From contig JAEILZ010000001.1 of NCBI GenBank assembly GCA_018873225.1, positions 7,750,001-7,814,000 on the forward strand: a DNA stretch of 64,000 nt, written 5' to 3'. Numbering within the stretch: the stretch's first letter is position 1; every line of letters begins with the position of its first letter. This DNA comes from [Phialemoniopsis] sp. UDSM-2020. Taxonomy: Eukaryota > Ascomycota > Sordariomycetes > Thyridiales > Thyridiaceae. Position numbers and translations under genes: made by a program. The notes beneath the pieces were generated by a model that worked only from the letters and a program-made list of their open reading frames with translations, was not told the DNA's origin and ran no database searches. Below, one piece after another: positions 33,707 to 45,947 of this stretch.

Positions 33707-34565
33707 ATGCTAGCCTCATCTGACAGCATTTCAGGTCTTGCGAAGTACGTCGACGACGGCAGGTTTTCTGACATCACAGTCAAATGTGGTGACAGAAAAT
33801 GGAAGCTTCACAAGATCATGCTCTGCGCGAGATCCGGCTATTTCAAGGGAGCGTTATCCGGCAATTTCCAGGTATGTCACTGCCGAACATGCAAGGGGAT
33901 GGATTGGAAACAGACTGACGAGATTCCATGCAGGAGAGCAATGTTACTGAGATCGTTCTTCGTGAGACAGACCCCAAGTTGTTCAACTTGATTGTGATCT
34001 ATATTTACGGAGGCATTGGTAGGTTCTCTCATCAGGTAATCTTCAAGCCAGAGCCGGACTCACTGACCGGCGTATTTCAGAATCTCTCCTCACCCATGAA
34101 GACTGCGAGGATGAATACCAGCTGCTACTTCTCCTTTGCCAGCTTTACGTGGCCGCCGATTACTATTGGATCGATGGCATGCAAAAGGATCTCAAGAAAA
34201 AGCTGACCTCCAATATTGGACACGTGGGTGAGCACATACCAATCGAAATGGGCCCTGACTCGGAGATGACTTGGCCAGGCAAGGAGCTTGAGGGGTATTT
34301 GCGCGAGGGCTTCATCGATGGCTACTTTGCAGCCGCCTCCTACGTCTTTGACAGCTACTCCAAGTGCCCTGAGCTCGAGGACTGCTTCCTCGAGCTGATC
34401 ACACAGTCGGAGTTGCTCGTGTTGGCTCAGAAAGAATTCATGGATGAATTGCTCAAACACACAGTCTTGGCTGCAAAGGTGTTCCCTTTGGTCATGGACA
34501 AGTTCGATGTTGTCAAGAAGCTGAATACGAAGACGGCCAAAAAGTCTGCGAAGCGGTCGCGATGA
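33707..34565 (+). CDS. BTB/POZ domain protein, copy B
   Basis: Three exons (33707-33871, 33934-34018, 34081-34565) give 244 residues, the same length as copy A. The BTB core is FSDITVKCGDRKWKLHKIMLCARSGYFKGALSGNFQ, then VTEIVLRETDPKLFNLIVIYIYGGI, then LLTHEDCEDEYQLLLLCQLYVAADYYWIDGM. The C-terminal half is helical and ends in a Lys/Arg-rich tail (KTAKKSAKRSR) that could act as a nuclear signal. Exon 2 is 85 nt, exactly as in copy A. Likely an adaptor or chromatin-associated protein; partner unknown. Confidence 0.82.
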
Positions 34566-34839
34566 TGGCAGAAAAGGGGGCAAGGTGATGGGACGGGTGC
34601 GCGATGATTTTTAAGGACGCTTGCGTGTAACATTAGTACCACACCGTCGTAGCGCAGCTTTATTCCATGGATCATTTGATGATTATCGTTTGAACTGATA
34701 CTATGCCCCGATGATGGTTTTCAGAGCGGACTGGATACGTCGGGTTAACCATATTGCTTAATGATGATGCAAAAATTGCCCATGATCTGCATCGGGGATA
34801 GATTGAAGATATGTTTGCAAAATGCTGACAGCACAATAA

Positions 34840-35895
34840 ACTTCATCAATCTCAAGTGTGGCCACCAACAGGATAACCTCATTCTTTACACTGGTACACT
34901 GGAGCGTCCTTATCTTAGGCTTGGGTATTGCTCAAGGGAAATCTACACTTTCTCTTTCCGGTATCATGTTTCGTCACTTATCAGGGGTCTGTGAAGATTG
35001 CGACGAGTGTTCTCCTTTACCTGAATTCGCCCAAGCTATCTCTATTCAGAGCATTCCTCAGGCCTACCCTGTCCAAAGAACCCAGGATCTCGAATATGCG
35101 GCCTCCAACATCGGCCAGGCTACTTCGTGCCAGCCCATCAGCCGCCACTGCAACCTCGCCGCCCCTTATGGTACTGCAACAAACTATAATTGCAGCCCGG
35201 CCTGTTATAGGAACATCCAGATTCCGCAGATCAACACGACGGCTGACTACTGGTACACCGAGCTGTCGACCACGGCCGACAACTGCATGTTCGGCGCCGA
35301 CTTCTTTGACTGGAACATGTCCGTCCCTTACGCACATTACCAGTTAGACTCCGGCGTCGACACCGAGCTGGCGCAGGGCACGGCGGCCGGGCTCGCCGAC
35401 ACATGGGCCCGCTTCTACAGCGAGGAGGCCGTAGCCATCCTGGCGTCTGTGCATGATCCGGCGCTAAATCTGTACGAGAGCATTGTGCAGAACACCATCG
35501 TTACCAAGATCGCGCGGGCGCCGCTCTTCGCTCTGGTGGCGATGAATCTTGCGTTCGCGCTCCTGGGCCTGGCGGTCGGGGTCTGGGCCCTGAGCGCGGA
35601 CGACGCGGACGTCTCGGCTGTGTGTAGGGGTCTTGGAACGGAAGGGTTGGCGGCGGCACTGTTTGAGTCCGGGGGCGGGATGGTAGTGAGCCGGGAGACT
35701 AGGGAATACTTTCACGAGAACCGCCACGGGCGCCACGGCGGTGGGGGCACGGCCCGGGTCGCGGTGCGGCAGGATGGCTCTGGGCTCGCGCTTAAGAGGG
35801 TTGATGGCTCTGGTCGGGCTATTCAAAGGAACTACCTGGAGGACAAGTACTTGATTTGGCCTAAGGAAGAGGAAAACATGCGCCAAGGGGAGTGA
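34840..35895 (+). pseudogene. C-terminal part of a fungal membrane protein, 5' end missing
   Basis: The frame is open from 34840 after a TAA and contains no ATG until 34966 (309 residues from there). It holds a Cys-rich extracellular-like region (CEDCDECSPLPEF, TSCQPISRHCNLAAPYGTATNYNCSPACYR). NTTADYWYTELS and a WARFYSEEAVAILASVHDP segment follow, then one transmembrane helix (APLFALVAMNLAFALLGLAVGVWAL) and a Gly/Arg-rich cytoplasmic tail. Fungal proteins of this layout usually carry several N-terminal membrane helices and are about twice as long. I could not find those exons in 34566-34840, so this is probably a truncated copy. A short functional form from 34966 without a signal peptide is less likely. 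Function unknown. Confidence 0.5.
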
Positions 35896-36226
35896 GTTCA
35901 CTGGGAATTACTACTGCTATGGAGGATATGCAATGCAATCGTTGGTGTGACTTTCCCGGTAATAATCTTCGTACACTGCAGAACCAACTCGATGATAAGC
36001 CGCCAAGGCCTTGATTTCCATTCTTCTAAACGATCTTGAAGCATCAATATAGTCTGCTAGCTTGTGCATAGAAGGGAATGAATTGGGTCGGCCTAGTTCC
36101 CGGCCCCAAGACGCGGCCATCTCATCAACATGCCAGCGCTGGTGCATTCTGAGCACAACGAACTATCCAACTCAACAGACGAACTGCAAGGCTTACTTTG
36201 CCCAGGTTGCACGGATACATGGTGCG
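35896..36226. other. short spacer
   Basis: Lies between the truncated membrane-protein frame and the 3' end of BTB copy C. No supported gene. Confidence 0.5.
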
Positions 36227-37169
36227 TCAACGACTACTGGCGATCGCTGATTGAACCTTGGTAACACGCATCACAGCCTTCAAGACCTCTGCGGCAAAGG
36301 TTGGATGCTGCGTCGTTGCTGTGCAGAACGCCGGACTCGTCAGCATCCAACAAGCGGACGTTTCCAGAATCTCGATGAACACCGGGTGGAAAGGGTGTTC
36401 AGGTACATCGAGTTCAGGCACGAAGACAATGTCAACAGCTTCGAAGAACCCGTCTATGTACCTGCTGCACTCGTCCGGCCTCATCAATTCGTCACTGGTC
36501 TTTTTGCTTGGCGGTCCGAATTTGCGGCCCATGCGCGTAACGTGTTCCGTGAGCTCATCGACAATTTCGGGACCGAGTTTCTCCATTCCCAAATAGTCCG
36601 CGAGCTCGAAGATCTGGATGCAAGCGATGGGTATTCTGGGTTCAGGCAGAACGTGCTTCAGAAAAGCAGCTTGGTTGAACAGTCCGCTATTAGCAACAGC
36701 TCCCAAACAACTCGAGGGTAGAAGTTCAAGGGCTCTTACTGTCACCACTGTAGATATACAGCACCATCAAATTAAACTGCTCGGGATCGACCTCCTCGTC
36801 TAGTACAACTCTACCGCTCTTCGCCTCCTAATCGCAGCGTTAGCAACGGGAGAGAACAAGTGACAAGAGTCGGCTTTCCTTACAAGGAACGATCCGGTCA
36901 GGGCTTTCTTGAAATATGTCGAGACAGGACACAGAAAGCACTTGTGCAGCTTCCATTCTTGGTCACGACACTTCACAGTGACATCGGAGAAGTCGCCGCT
37001 GAATAGGAGGCTAATGACTTGTTGTTAGCTGATAGGCGGCCTGGGCACCGCGGCGGGTGAGATTGTATTACCTCAAGTTATTCGCATGGCACGCGGACCT
37101 CAATGCCGCCTCTGCTAAATGCAAAGCGGAGGGCGTTCCCAAGGCCGGATCAGGGCTTTGGGTTGGCAT
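36227..37169 (-). CDS. BTB/POZ domain protein, copy C
   Basis: Four exons (37072-37169, 36884-37010, 36740-36827, 36227-36669; read downwards) give 251 residues. A 35-residue lead (MPTQSPDPALGT...) precedes LLFSGDFSDVTVKCRDQEWKLHKCFLCPVSTYFKKALTGSF. VVLDEEVDPEQFNLMVLYIYSGD comes next, then a helical half with FELADYLGMEKLGPEIVDEL. The 127-nt exon 2 matches copy A exactly in length and phase. The last intron is resolved at the AAG acceptor (36670-36672) because the nearer TAG gives a stop. Same family as copies A and B, but more diverged in the C-terminal half. Confidence 0.7.
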
Positions 37170-37229
37170 GTTGTTCAATATGAGCTCGGTATCCTGGGGG
37201 TAGTATCTTTTGGTAGTCAGAAGGAAAAG

Positions 37230-38290
37230 TTAAGAATCAAAATTGAGAGAATTGTAACATCTCGCAAGATCTTTAAAGCCCCTTCCGATTGTAACTCGGA
37301 CAAAGTTTACCGTCGATGAGGCATCTTGCAAACTAGTCCAAGCAAATCCTATCAATTCGTATAATGTTCTCAAGTAGCAATCTCTCTTATTGGGATCGAG
37401 AGAAGCATTCACCATAAAGACTTTCAAGCCTTTGACGACGCTAGACAGGGAAGAGGGTGGCAAATACCTCAGTACTATATTTGACGTGATGTTAGTGATA
37501 CTTCCAGCCATGTTCAAGATGATGTCCAGAACGTGAACGGTGCCTTTTACGCACATGATGCAGGAAATGCAGTTGTGAGCGTATGAGTCGTGGGGAACGA
37601 TGACACTGGCGAGGCCGACGAGGTCGACCGGGTCGACCGGGTCGGATAGCGTTGCATCACTGCCGCCAGAATACCAAGAAAAAGCCGAATTTCCGAGATA
37701 GCAGGCACTTGAAGGCCAGTCATACAGGGAGGGGTGAGCATGGGGCCTTCATTGTAGGAAGGGATGGCTTTATGGGCGTGGCTCTCCTGGCCAGCAGGTT
37801 GCGAATGGGCGGCTTCCCGGCGCGTGTTACGAGAAGGTTTTCGCGTCCCAAGATTTGGAAAGCAGCGCAACCCAGAGATTGTATGTCTAGGTCCCAAGCC
37901 TGAACGCAGTCGGAGGTCGCAGTAACGCTAAGGGTCCGGACACCCGAAATAGGGGAGGGCCCCGATTCTGCAATTGCCGCAAAGGCGAGATGTCGAAGCC
38001 AGATTCACCTACAGCAAATGCTTCTCTTGAATTGTTCAAACAAAGTTTTACACCCAGACTAAATTGAACTGGTCGTTTGAGTTTGAAGAGATCCCAGTCA
38101 CATGCAATCATACGGGCGCAATGTCTGCCTCATAAAAACTGTGTTGGTGTGCTGTGTCGCAAATGGCTGTCTTACCTAGAGGCACGCCGATGGAATTCGG
38201 TCATCGAAGTTCTTGAGTATAAGTGCTCTTTCCATCTTGAAGTGCCAACACCTGCCCTTTCCATGCTGTAGAATGACATCGCCGCTTGGC
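37230..38290 (-). other. unresolved coding-like frames, possibly a decayed gene
   Basis: On the minus strand an open frame runs from 37748 down to a TAA at 37230, with protein-like text: YDWPSSACYLGNSAFSWYSG, LVGLASVIVPHDSYAHNC, YLPPSSLSSVVKGLKVFM, ELIGFAWTSLQDASST. It has no convincing start. Further upstream on the same strand, near 38290-38165, SGDVILQHGKGRCWHFKMERALIL ends at a CTAG/GTAAG donor-like site and resembles the start of a BTB fold. I could not join the two parts through 37750-38160. Either a diverged multi-exon gene or a relic. Confidence 0.3.
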
Positions 38291-38439
38291 AACTATGCAC
38301 GTCAAGTTGGTTCAAGCTTATCAGCGGAACATTGTGACACCGAAAAAGCGGGTCGATCACTGGAGGGAGGCTAGAGCTCGACATCATGCGAACACAGTCC
38401 CGCATCCCGAACTCCAGCAAACCAACATAATATCGAAGC

Positions 38440-40843
38440 ATGTCCAAAAGACATACAACTCTACCCAGATCTAATCTGACAGCTTGTATACGGTGCCGGC
38501 AAAAGAAGAAACGATGTGATCAGAGGGTGCCCGTAAGCCACTCATCCCAACCCATATCTAGCCTTGAACCGACTAACTCGAGCAATGCCACGACATAGAA
38601 ATGTGGGTTATGTGAGATTGCGGAGGTAGAATGTGTGAGCTATGATGCCATAGCCAAGAGACAAGTACCTAGAAGGCAAGGCTTTTGCGTTACCATTTCA
38701 GCTGTTCCCGCAGCATTCATGTCAGTATCTAATGCGCTAGGTCATTGGCAGTTACGTTCTCAGCCTTGAGCAACGACTTGAGGCTTTGGAACGCAAACTA
38801 CACGAGCATGGAATTCATGATGATGGAGCGGAATCCATCCCGGAACGGGTTTCGTTCAGCCACTCGGCTACAGCTGAAGTGCCAAGTCCAATGTCGGACC
38901 TAACTCCTAGGCTGCCCGCAGCTGACGATGCAGCATACTTAGGGTCCCCGCCAGAGCTCATTCCAGCTTTGACAGCTACGTCGAATGATATTCAACGCCT
39001 GCTTCAACACGACCTTGCACCGGAAGCTACGTTCTCCAAGCTCCTTGTGACTGAGTTGATGAGGCCGAAGCCCAGAGCACTAACAGCTCAAGGCCCGGGC
39101 CAAGACCGCATTCAGCCCGATGTTGGACCTCTTACTGATCTCATGGATGATTTAAACAATATCCATGATCAAGCACCAAGCTCACTGCCCCTGAGGACGG
39201 TTGCCCAGGGGCTAGTCAAGACGTTCTTTGAATTCTCAAATCTCGGGATGCCTCTTCTACATGAACCCACGTTTCGTCGAAAACTAGACTTGCTCTACAA
39301 CAACCCAACCCAAGTTGAATCAGATGATCCCGAGTTTACCTCTGCGACTTTTGTCGTTTTCACAGTCTTCGCAATTGCTATCCTGGTACTTCAACAACGG
39401 TCCTCGTCACGGAGCTCAACAGCATGGGCAGATCAATATTACAAAACAGCTCTGCAAGCTTTGCAGAAGCTGGGCATCTCCCCGGATATCAATGGAGTAC
39501 AGGCGCTTTTGCTGAGTGGTCAATATTCATATCACCATCCAACAGTTTGGGCCACGTGGAAAACCGTAGGTGCCGCCGTCCGATTAGCAGTCGAACTGGG
39601 CCTACATGAAGAGCAATCTGTAGAAGGGATGGACGCCTTGATGCTCGATAACATGAGGAGGACATTTTGGGTCGCATATTCGATGGATAGGAATATTTCC
39701 ATTGCAGTTGGCTTGCCTTCTTGCCTATATGATGGGGCTATCACTACACAAGTAAGGCTTGATTCATTTGTTGAGCTCGAGAAATGTTACTGATAAAGCG
39801 AATTGCAGTTCCCAAGCGCAGTAGATGATGAGTTCATCACATCGGAAGGCGTTGCAGCGCCACCCGGTATTAGGTTTTGGCCCAAGAGCTTCAGCATACA
39901 TCTATTCAAGTATCGCCAAATCCAATCAGAAATGCAAACGACCCTCTACGCAAAGCAGTACCACCATTGGTACCCAAAACTGAACTATGGGTTATGGCAG
40001 GAAAAGACGCACGAACGCATCCAGAAATGGTACGACAATATACCGAACTCTCCAGAGTTGTCGAACTTTCAAAGATCCGATCTGGAAAACTTCGAGTTGA
40101 CGTTCCTCCGGGCTCTGCTTTATCTCTACCAACCCTCAACCAATATCCCCACCCCATCTGACGCCGGCATGATGGTCATCGCAGAGACTGCACCTCGCAT
40201 TATTCAATTATACAGACGCTTCTTCCTTGAGAACCGACTCAGCATCTACTGGCAGGCTGTGGCGGGTCTCTTCTCAGCCGGGACAACTTTGCTATACAGC
40301 TTTTTGAACTCGACAGAAGTGCAACAGTCTATTGCATTTCCGGCCCTGGAGTCGCTACTGCATGCTTGCTCCTCCACTCTGTGGGGTATGGTCGAGCGGT
40401 TCCCGGCGTTCAAGGGCAAACGCGACGCGTTTGATCTCATTGTCGCAAAGTCTTTGGATGATATAAGAGATAATTTCACGAGATCGCCCAGCAGCGCACA
40501 CAATCGTACCGTAGGCAGCTCGGCGCGTCAACTCTCACAAAACTCCCCACAAAGTGTCTTACGGAATGCACCAACAGGCGGGAGGGACGCATCCGAGGAA
40601 CCACTACCAGCACCATCATTAGTTGGTACTAATGTCACACAAACCTGCGGCTCATCAATAGGGATTATGGCGATGATCGACCCTGAATCGTCTCTCCAAG
40701 ACGTACACTCAACGCAAGGCCCTGAAGATTTGCAGAATGACTCAAATGCTGCGCCGTTTTCGCCTGCAGACTGGGATGCAATGGCCCTGAACTGGGACTC
40801 ACTAGGAGGCTCAAACGATCTTTTCACACAGACATGGATGTGA
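38440..40843 (+). CDS. Zn2Cys6 transcription factor with fungal-specific middle domain, paralogue 1
   Basis: Four exons (38440-38532, 38599-38675, 38752-39751, 39809-40843) give 734 residues. The cluster is split by the first intron: CIRCRQKKKRCDQRVP joins KCGLCEIAEVEC (C-x2-C-x6-C-x6-C-x2-C-x6-C). VPRSYVLSLEQRLEALERKL follows, the usual linker and coiled coil. The fungal_trans domain contains FFEFSNLGMPLLHEPTF, GVQALLLSGQYSYHHPT, WATWKTVGAAVRLAVELGLH and RRTFWVAYSMDRNIS. The tail is Ser/Asn/Asp-rich and ends LFTQTWM. Intron 2 (38676-38751) begins with GC, not GT; splicing there gives the canonical PRSYV. The paralogue at 48570 has a 77-nt exon 2 of identical phase. Nuclear regulator, probably of the neighbouring catabolic genes (inference). 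Confidence 0.85.
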
Positions 40844-41033
40844 CTTATTAGTGACTCTTACAATATAAAACTTATACCCGGTCAATGATGCCTCTAGTTC
40901 CATTATATATATGACTGGTCTATCCTGTTGCAGTGAAAAAACACACTGAGAATTTCATCGCCCAGCCCATCTTTCCTTTATTTTCCTCCTTATTCGAAGT
41001 GCGTGACCTCGCGCTTTTCTGCATCTCTTATAC

Positions 41034-42491
41034 TTATAGAGCGCTGCGGATCACGTCGCGGATCTCTTCAGGGGCGCCGTCCATTCGTGGGGCTGCCTCG
41101 TCTTTACCTCCAGAAAACTTGTTGAAAGCCCACTGCTGTACTAGCTCCGGATCCAGGGTGCCATTGATCGAGTCGACGACACAGTCACCCAGAATGGGCA
41201 CGAACTTCCACGCGTGGGCCGAGCCACCAGTCGCCAGGTGGACGCCGGACAGTTTCGGATGAGGGGCGACGAGGAAGTCGGCTGTCGGGGTGGTGCTTAT
41301 CCTGTTGAAAGGTTATCAGTTATCTACATTTCGTGCAGCGCTTCGGTTTGCAACACGTACCAGCAAATTTTGGTCCTATCAAAGGGGCGGTTGGCGAGGG
41401 GTGGCATGATCTCTTTCAAGTCGCGGCGAATCTCACGCTCGGCCTTGGCGGGGATCACGTCCTTGGGGCTATCAACGATGGTACGTGGATACGAAATCTC
41501 TACGGTGCGTGACGGATTCTCGGGATATGCGACACGGATGGTGTTCTTGAACCCAGGGGAACGGCGGAGGACCTTAACCTCGCCATTGTAGGGCGGGAAA
41601 ATATTCAGGCCGGTGCTCTCGTTGGTGGTGATGGACATGTTCTTCCACCGCGCCTCCTCTTCGCGTGTGATCTTGAACCAGACGACCTCGTGGCCGATTG
41701 CGTTCATGCGCGCTCCCAGGTCGACAAGCTTGTTGGACCAAGCGCCCGCAGCAATCACGACCAGGTCGGCAGAGACTTCGACACCGTCCTCCAGCACTAC
41801 TCCAGTGACGGACTTGCCACGGAGCTGCAGCTTCTCAACGGCGACTCCGCAACGAAAGCGTATAGATGGTTGTCTCTGGCATTTGTTGAAATAGGCACGA
41901 ACGCTCTCCTTTGCGTCTATGAAGGCGTCCGAGAGGTTGGAGTATGCCTTATTCCAATAAGACGTGCCTCCGAGCTCCGACAAAGGAACGGGCTGGCTGT
42001 CCTTACCGTGGATGGCCTGAAAGACCTTCTCACGCGACATGCGCTCGACAATGGTGTTGCGGTCATGCTCGCTCTTCGCATACTTGAACATGCCCTCCCA
42101 GCTAGTGGTGAAGCGACTGGGCTGTCCATCGCAGACAAAGGTCATACCTTGCTTGTGATAGAAGGGTTTCAAGTCCTCGTCTTCCTCGATGGCTTTCTGA
42201 CATTTCGAAGCGAGCCGACCATAGACTGGCTCGGTGTAGTCTGTGGACCAGATACATCATGTCAGCATCCCCATTATCTGTGTATGATAGAAAAAGATTA
42301 CCAGCTCTGATGCATCGCGTTGTGTCAACACTCGTCCCATCTTCCACGGGTGGGTACTGGCGGTCAATGACAGTGACTTGGGTGGACGGGTGTCGTTTGG
42401 CAATGGCCAACGCGGTGGACAAACCAAAAACGCCAGCACCAATTATGATGACATGGCCAGGGAACGGTTGGCACTGCGCTGGCTGGGACAT
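41034..42491 (-). CDS. FAD-dependent amino-acid/amine oxidase (sarcosine/pipecolate/fructosyl-amino-acid oxidase family)
   Basis: Three exons (42302-42491, 41361-42240, 41034-41301; read downwards) give 445 residues. The Rossmann motif IIIGAGVFGLSTALAIAKRHP is at residues about 15-35. Substrate-domain text includes KPFYHKQGMTFVC and VVIAAGAWSNKLVDLG. RPFDRTKICWISTTPTADF has the Cys that in this family binds FAD covalently. The end, HLATGGSAHAWKFVPILGD, is the second FAD contact. Reaction of the family: oxidative attack on secondary amino acids (sarcosine, L-pipecolate, saccharopine or Amadori compounds), giving H2O2. No C-terminal SKL-type peroxisomal signal (ends RSAL; weak at best). Substrate not decidable from sequence. 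Divergent from the MFS gene at 43954, suggesting co-regulation. Confidence 0.87.
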
Positions 42492-43953
42492 GATTAGGTG
42501 GACAGAATATGGGGGTGTAGTTCAATGAAAAGTAAAGGGGTATCAGGAAACCTTAACTTAGGTCTAAGCCTTCCGTCTACGCCCGTCCAGAGAAATACAA
42601 GCTAAAGGGTCACGGCAAATCTGGCTGCTCTGGAGATGACTTTGACCATAGATATGCGCTGAGCTTCAAAGACGTAGTCAGATGACTTGAAGAAGACTGC
42701 AGATCATGCCACAAGCCACCGTACCACACCTTCACGGACCCAACGCAACATCAAGGGTCGTCGCTCTGCAAGCCGTGAACGCCCCCCGGCAGTGGGGCCA
42801 ATTGCAGATGCGGCGTCGTCCGCACCATTAGCGCGACGTGCGGATGACACCGCTCCAATCAGATGTCTAGCTTGCACTACCCTTCAAGGTTGCCCATCGC
42901 CTTGACATCGACCAGCTGTACTTGTGCTTCTTCTGAAGGGTAATCTGTTGGATTTGCTTATGCGGGAGCGCGTGACCTGTGTACATCATCCAAGGCATGA
43001 CAAGGCGTTTCGCGTCACCTTGTCACTCGCCCAAACCAAGGCGGACATATTATATGCTCATTTCTACACCATAAGGTCTCAGATTGCAAATATTTGACAT
43101 TCAAGATCCCGGGAGTACCGGGCTATGTCAACTGCGCTAAGTTTTAGACAGAAGAACGACAAGCAAGAAGCAAGCATGGATGCCGAACCAAAGGACACTG
43201 GGCTCGAGTCTCTCACTGTGTGCTTTTCGAACAATATATCCAGCATGGTGTCGATGTCCCCAAAGCGTAGCCGATTTGCATAATCCAATAACGTGACAAG
43301 AAATCCACCGTAGGCCCAATTATGGTCACTTGAGAGCATATGAGTATAGCGTAAGCCACACAGGCTTTAGTTGATCGACCTGGTATGTCTCGTCTTATCG
43401 CCCGCATCCAGTACAGTCTGGTGCAGGGATGAAGTGGAGGAATATCAAGATGATTGATAGCGAACATGAGTTAATCATTACATGCGAAGCATAATATCCA
43501 ATAGCAAATATCAAATTTTACATAACGAATATTGTACGCGTCTTTTGCTACCCTCAAAGTGCAACGATAGAGCGGCCAAGTCCGCACCAATCAATAAGGG
43601 GAGACTAAGGCTCTAGTGTTATCAAGGCGGGGTTTTCGTCAGGACAAACATGGGCGGTTTGGTACAACGCACTAGAAATTCTCCTGTCTGTCCAGGGCCG
43701 AATGGTCTGGAGTGTATGGTTTGAGGCGGCTTTACAGATCTCCTGTGGCAAGGCTTGCCCGGGTTCCCCAGAGATAACATCCCTCCTCACAGGGACTTCC
43801 CCCATCTCCCCCTCAAAAGCCCTTGGCTCTCGAGATGGCCTGAAGTATTTTAAGTCGTGTCTTTTCCCAAAGGCAGAAAAGTTTCTCTGAGACAAAGACA
43901 AAATCGTTGCAACCACCTTCCATCCAATCCATACGATCCATCAAGATCTCGAC
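42492..43953. promoter_or_regulatory. 1.46-kb divergent intergenic region
   Basis: Separates the head-to-head oxidase and MFS genes. Frames such as 43079-43467 (minus) and 42687-42905 (plus) show no family features. I see no CGG array like the one at 53377. Confidence 0.45.
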
Positions 43954-45721
43954 ATGCCTTCCTCCACAAAACCTGACGCAAACATGGCGACCGGGGACTC
44001 TACTCTGTGGCCTCCCGGAACGCTTCTCCTCGAGGACACAAACGCTCTGACGTCTCAGAGGGAAATCATACTGCAGCCGCCGCCGACTGATGACCCCAAC
44101 GACCCGCTGAACTGGGGCACGCCCAGGAAATGGCTCAACTTCTTCATCGTGTGCATCTATGCGGTCATGGTGAGCGAGTTTACCTCGTCCGCCGGCCCGA
44201 CCTGGGGCCCGATGCAGCGAGAGCTGGGCTTCACCGACGCGCAACTGAACAACAGTTACGCCGTTGGTTCTGCCTTTCTCGGCATCGGGGCCGTCCTCCT
44301 CATCCCACTGGCCCTCAAGTTTGGTCGCCGTCGTATATACCTTATCAGCACGGCTAGCCAGTGCCTCATCGCCGTCTGGTCCGCCAAGCAGAGGACATAC
44401 GCCGAGCTACTGCTCGTAAACGTCTTTCAGTGCTGCCTCGGCTCTCTGGGCGAGGTTTTGGTCCAGATGACGGTGGCAGATGTCTTCTTCGTACACCAGC
44501 GTGGTATGCTCAACAGCATTTACGTCTGGCTGTGGAAAGTCGCAGCCCCGCTTGGGTCGCTGATTGCTGGTTATATTACCTTGGCCGGAGGTTGGAGATG
44601 GGTTTGGTGGGGAAATGCCATCTTCATAGGTGTCTTTACGATCTTCATCGCTTTCGCTTACGAGGAGACCAAGTACACACCAGCAGACCAAGTTACAGCC
44701 CTCCCTGATAACCAACAATCAGCAGTCAACTCCGCTCCCACACCTGATACCAAGGCGCAGCTCGAATTAGCAGACAGACAGAACATTGCTCCGACAAACA
44801 CTACCGCGGATGAAACTCTCAAAGGAGGCCAGCCTGACGCGCGTTTCCACATTCACATCAACCCCGACATCTCCCGAAAGACCTACCTACAGAAACTATC
44901 TCTCACTGCTGGAACCAGTCACGGAGGGGGCATGTCCGGGTTGTTGCGTCACATGTATCAGCCATTCATCCTCCTCGCCACGATCCCTGCCGTTGCATAC
45001 ACGGCATTCGTCTACGGGATACTGGTCGCGCTGAGCGACATCATCCAGGTCACGATATCGACCTACATGAAGAAGGCCCCGTATAACTTCAACTCCGCCC
45101 AGATCGGGTTGATGAGCTTGCCCAAGATCATCGGTGTTACTATTGGTTGCCTCATTGGTGGCCCGTTGAGCGACCGGCTCGTCGTCTTCCTCGCCCGTCG
45201 CAACAAGGGTGTCTACAACCCGGAGGTTCGCCTTTGGTGTTTCTGCCTCTTCCTTCCACTTGTCCCGGCCGGCGCGATTCTCAGCGGTGTCGGCCTGGGT
45301 CGCGGCATGTCATGGCCTTTAGTTGCTCTCGGTGTCGTGCTGTACAATATGGGCATCTCTCCCATTAACAGTGTTGTCCTGACCTATCTGACTGATTCAT
45401 ATGAGCTTGTGGGTTATGCCAGGTCTCCTTCCGTTACCGACATATCATCCGCTGACACAACTTTCCCAGATCATCGGTGACGCTCTTGTCGGGGTTACCG
45501 TCGTCCGCAATGTCTTCAGCACCGCCTTCATATTTGCGCTGACCCCTTGGATCCAGAAGATTGGAATCACCAATGTGTTTGTGATTCTTCTTGTGATTTC
45601 CATGCTCATCCTCGGGCAATTCGTCGTGCTGCTGAAATGGGGAAAGGCTTTCCGAGCACGCTGCGCCCCAAGGTATCAGTACTACGCAGCCAGACAGTAC
45701 AAGGAGAGGTCACAGCAGTAG
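43954..45721 (+). CDS. MFS transporter, fungal DHA1-type
   Basis: Two exons (43954-45408, 45470-45721) give 568 residues. DDPNDPLNWGTPRKWLNFF before TM1 is the hallmark loop of this fungal permease group. LALKFGRRRIYLIS is MFS motif A, and GGPLSDRLVVFLARR is the corresponding loop of the second half. Twelve hydrophobic segments are visible, with a cytoplasmic loop of about 90 polar residues between TM6 and TM7. The final intron uses GTGGGT as donor; splicing replaces a premature stop at 45480 with IIGDALVGVTVVRNVFSTAF (TM11-12). Met 43984 is an alternative start. Substrate unknown; context suggests import of the substrate of the neighbouring oxidase. Confidence 0.86.
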
Positions 45722-45947
45722 TCAGCTGTAAAGGGGAACTGGATCTATGTATTTAGTTTGGTGGTACATGTCTGCTACTTACAAGACTCTTTCGTTACAA
45801 CATGATCCTGGTCACCACAAGCTGTGCTGCGTCTGAATCTGGTATGTTGCGGGATCGACGAAAGAGCAGCAGAAGGGCTCGGTATAGTGAGATTTCGAAG
45901 ACCCCGACAAATTCTTGTACAAGCTGGCTAGGATCCGCCCATGGAAT

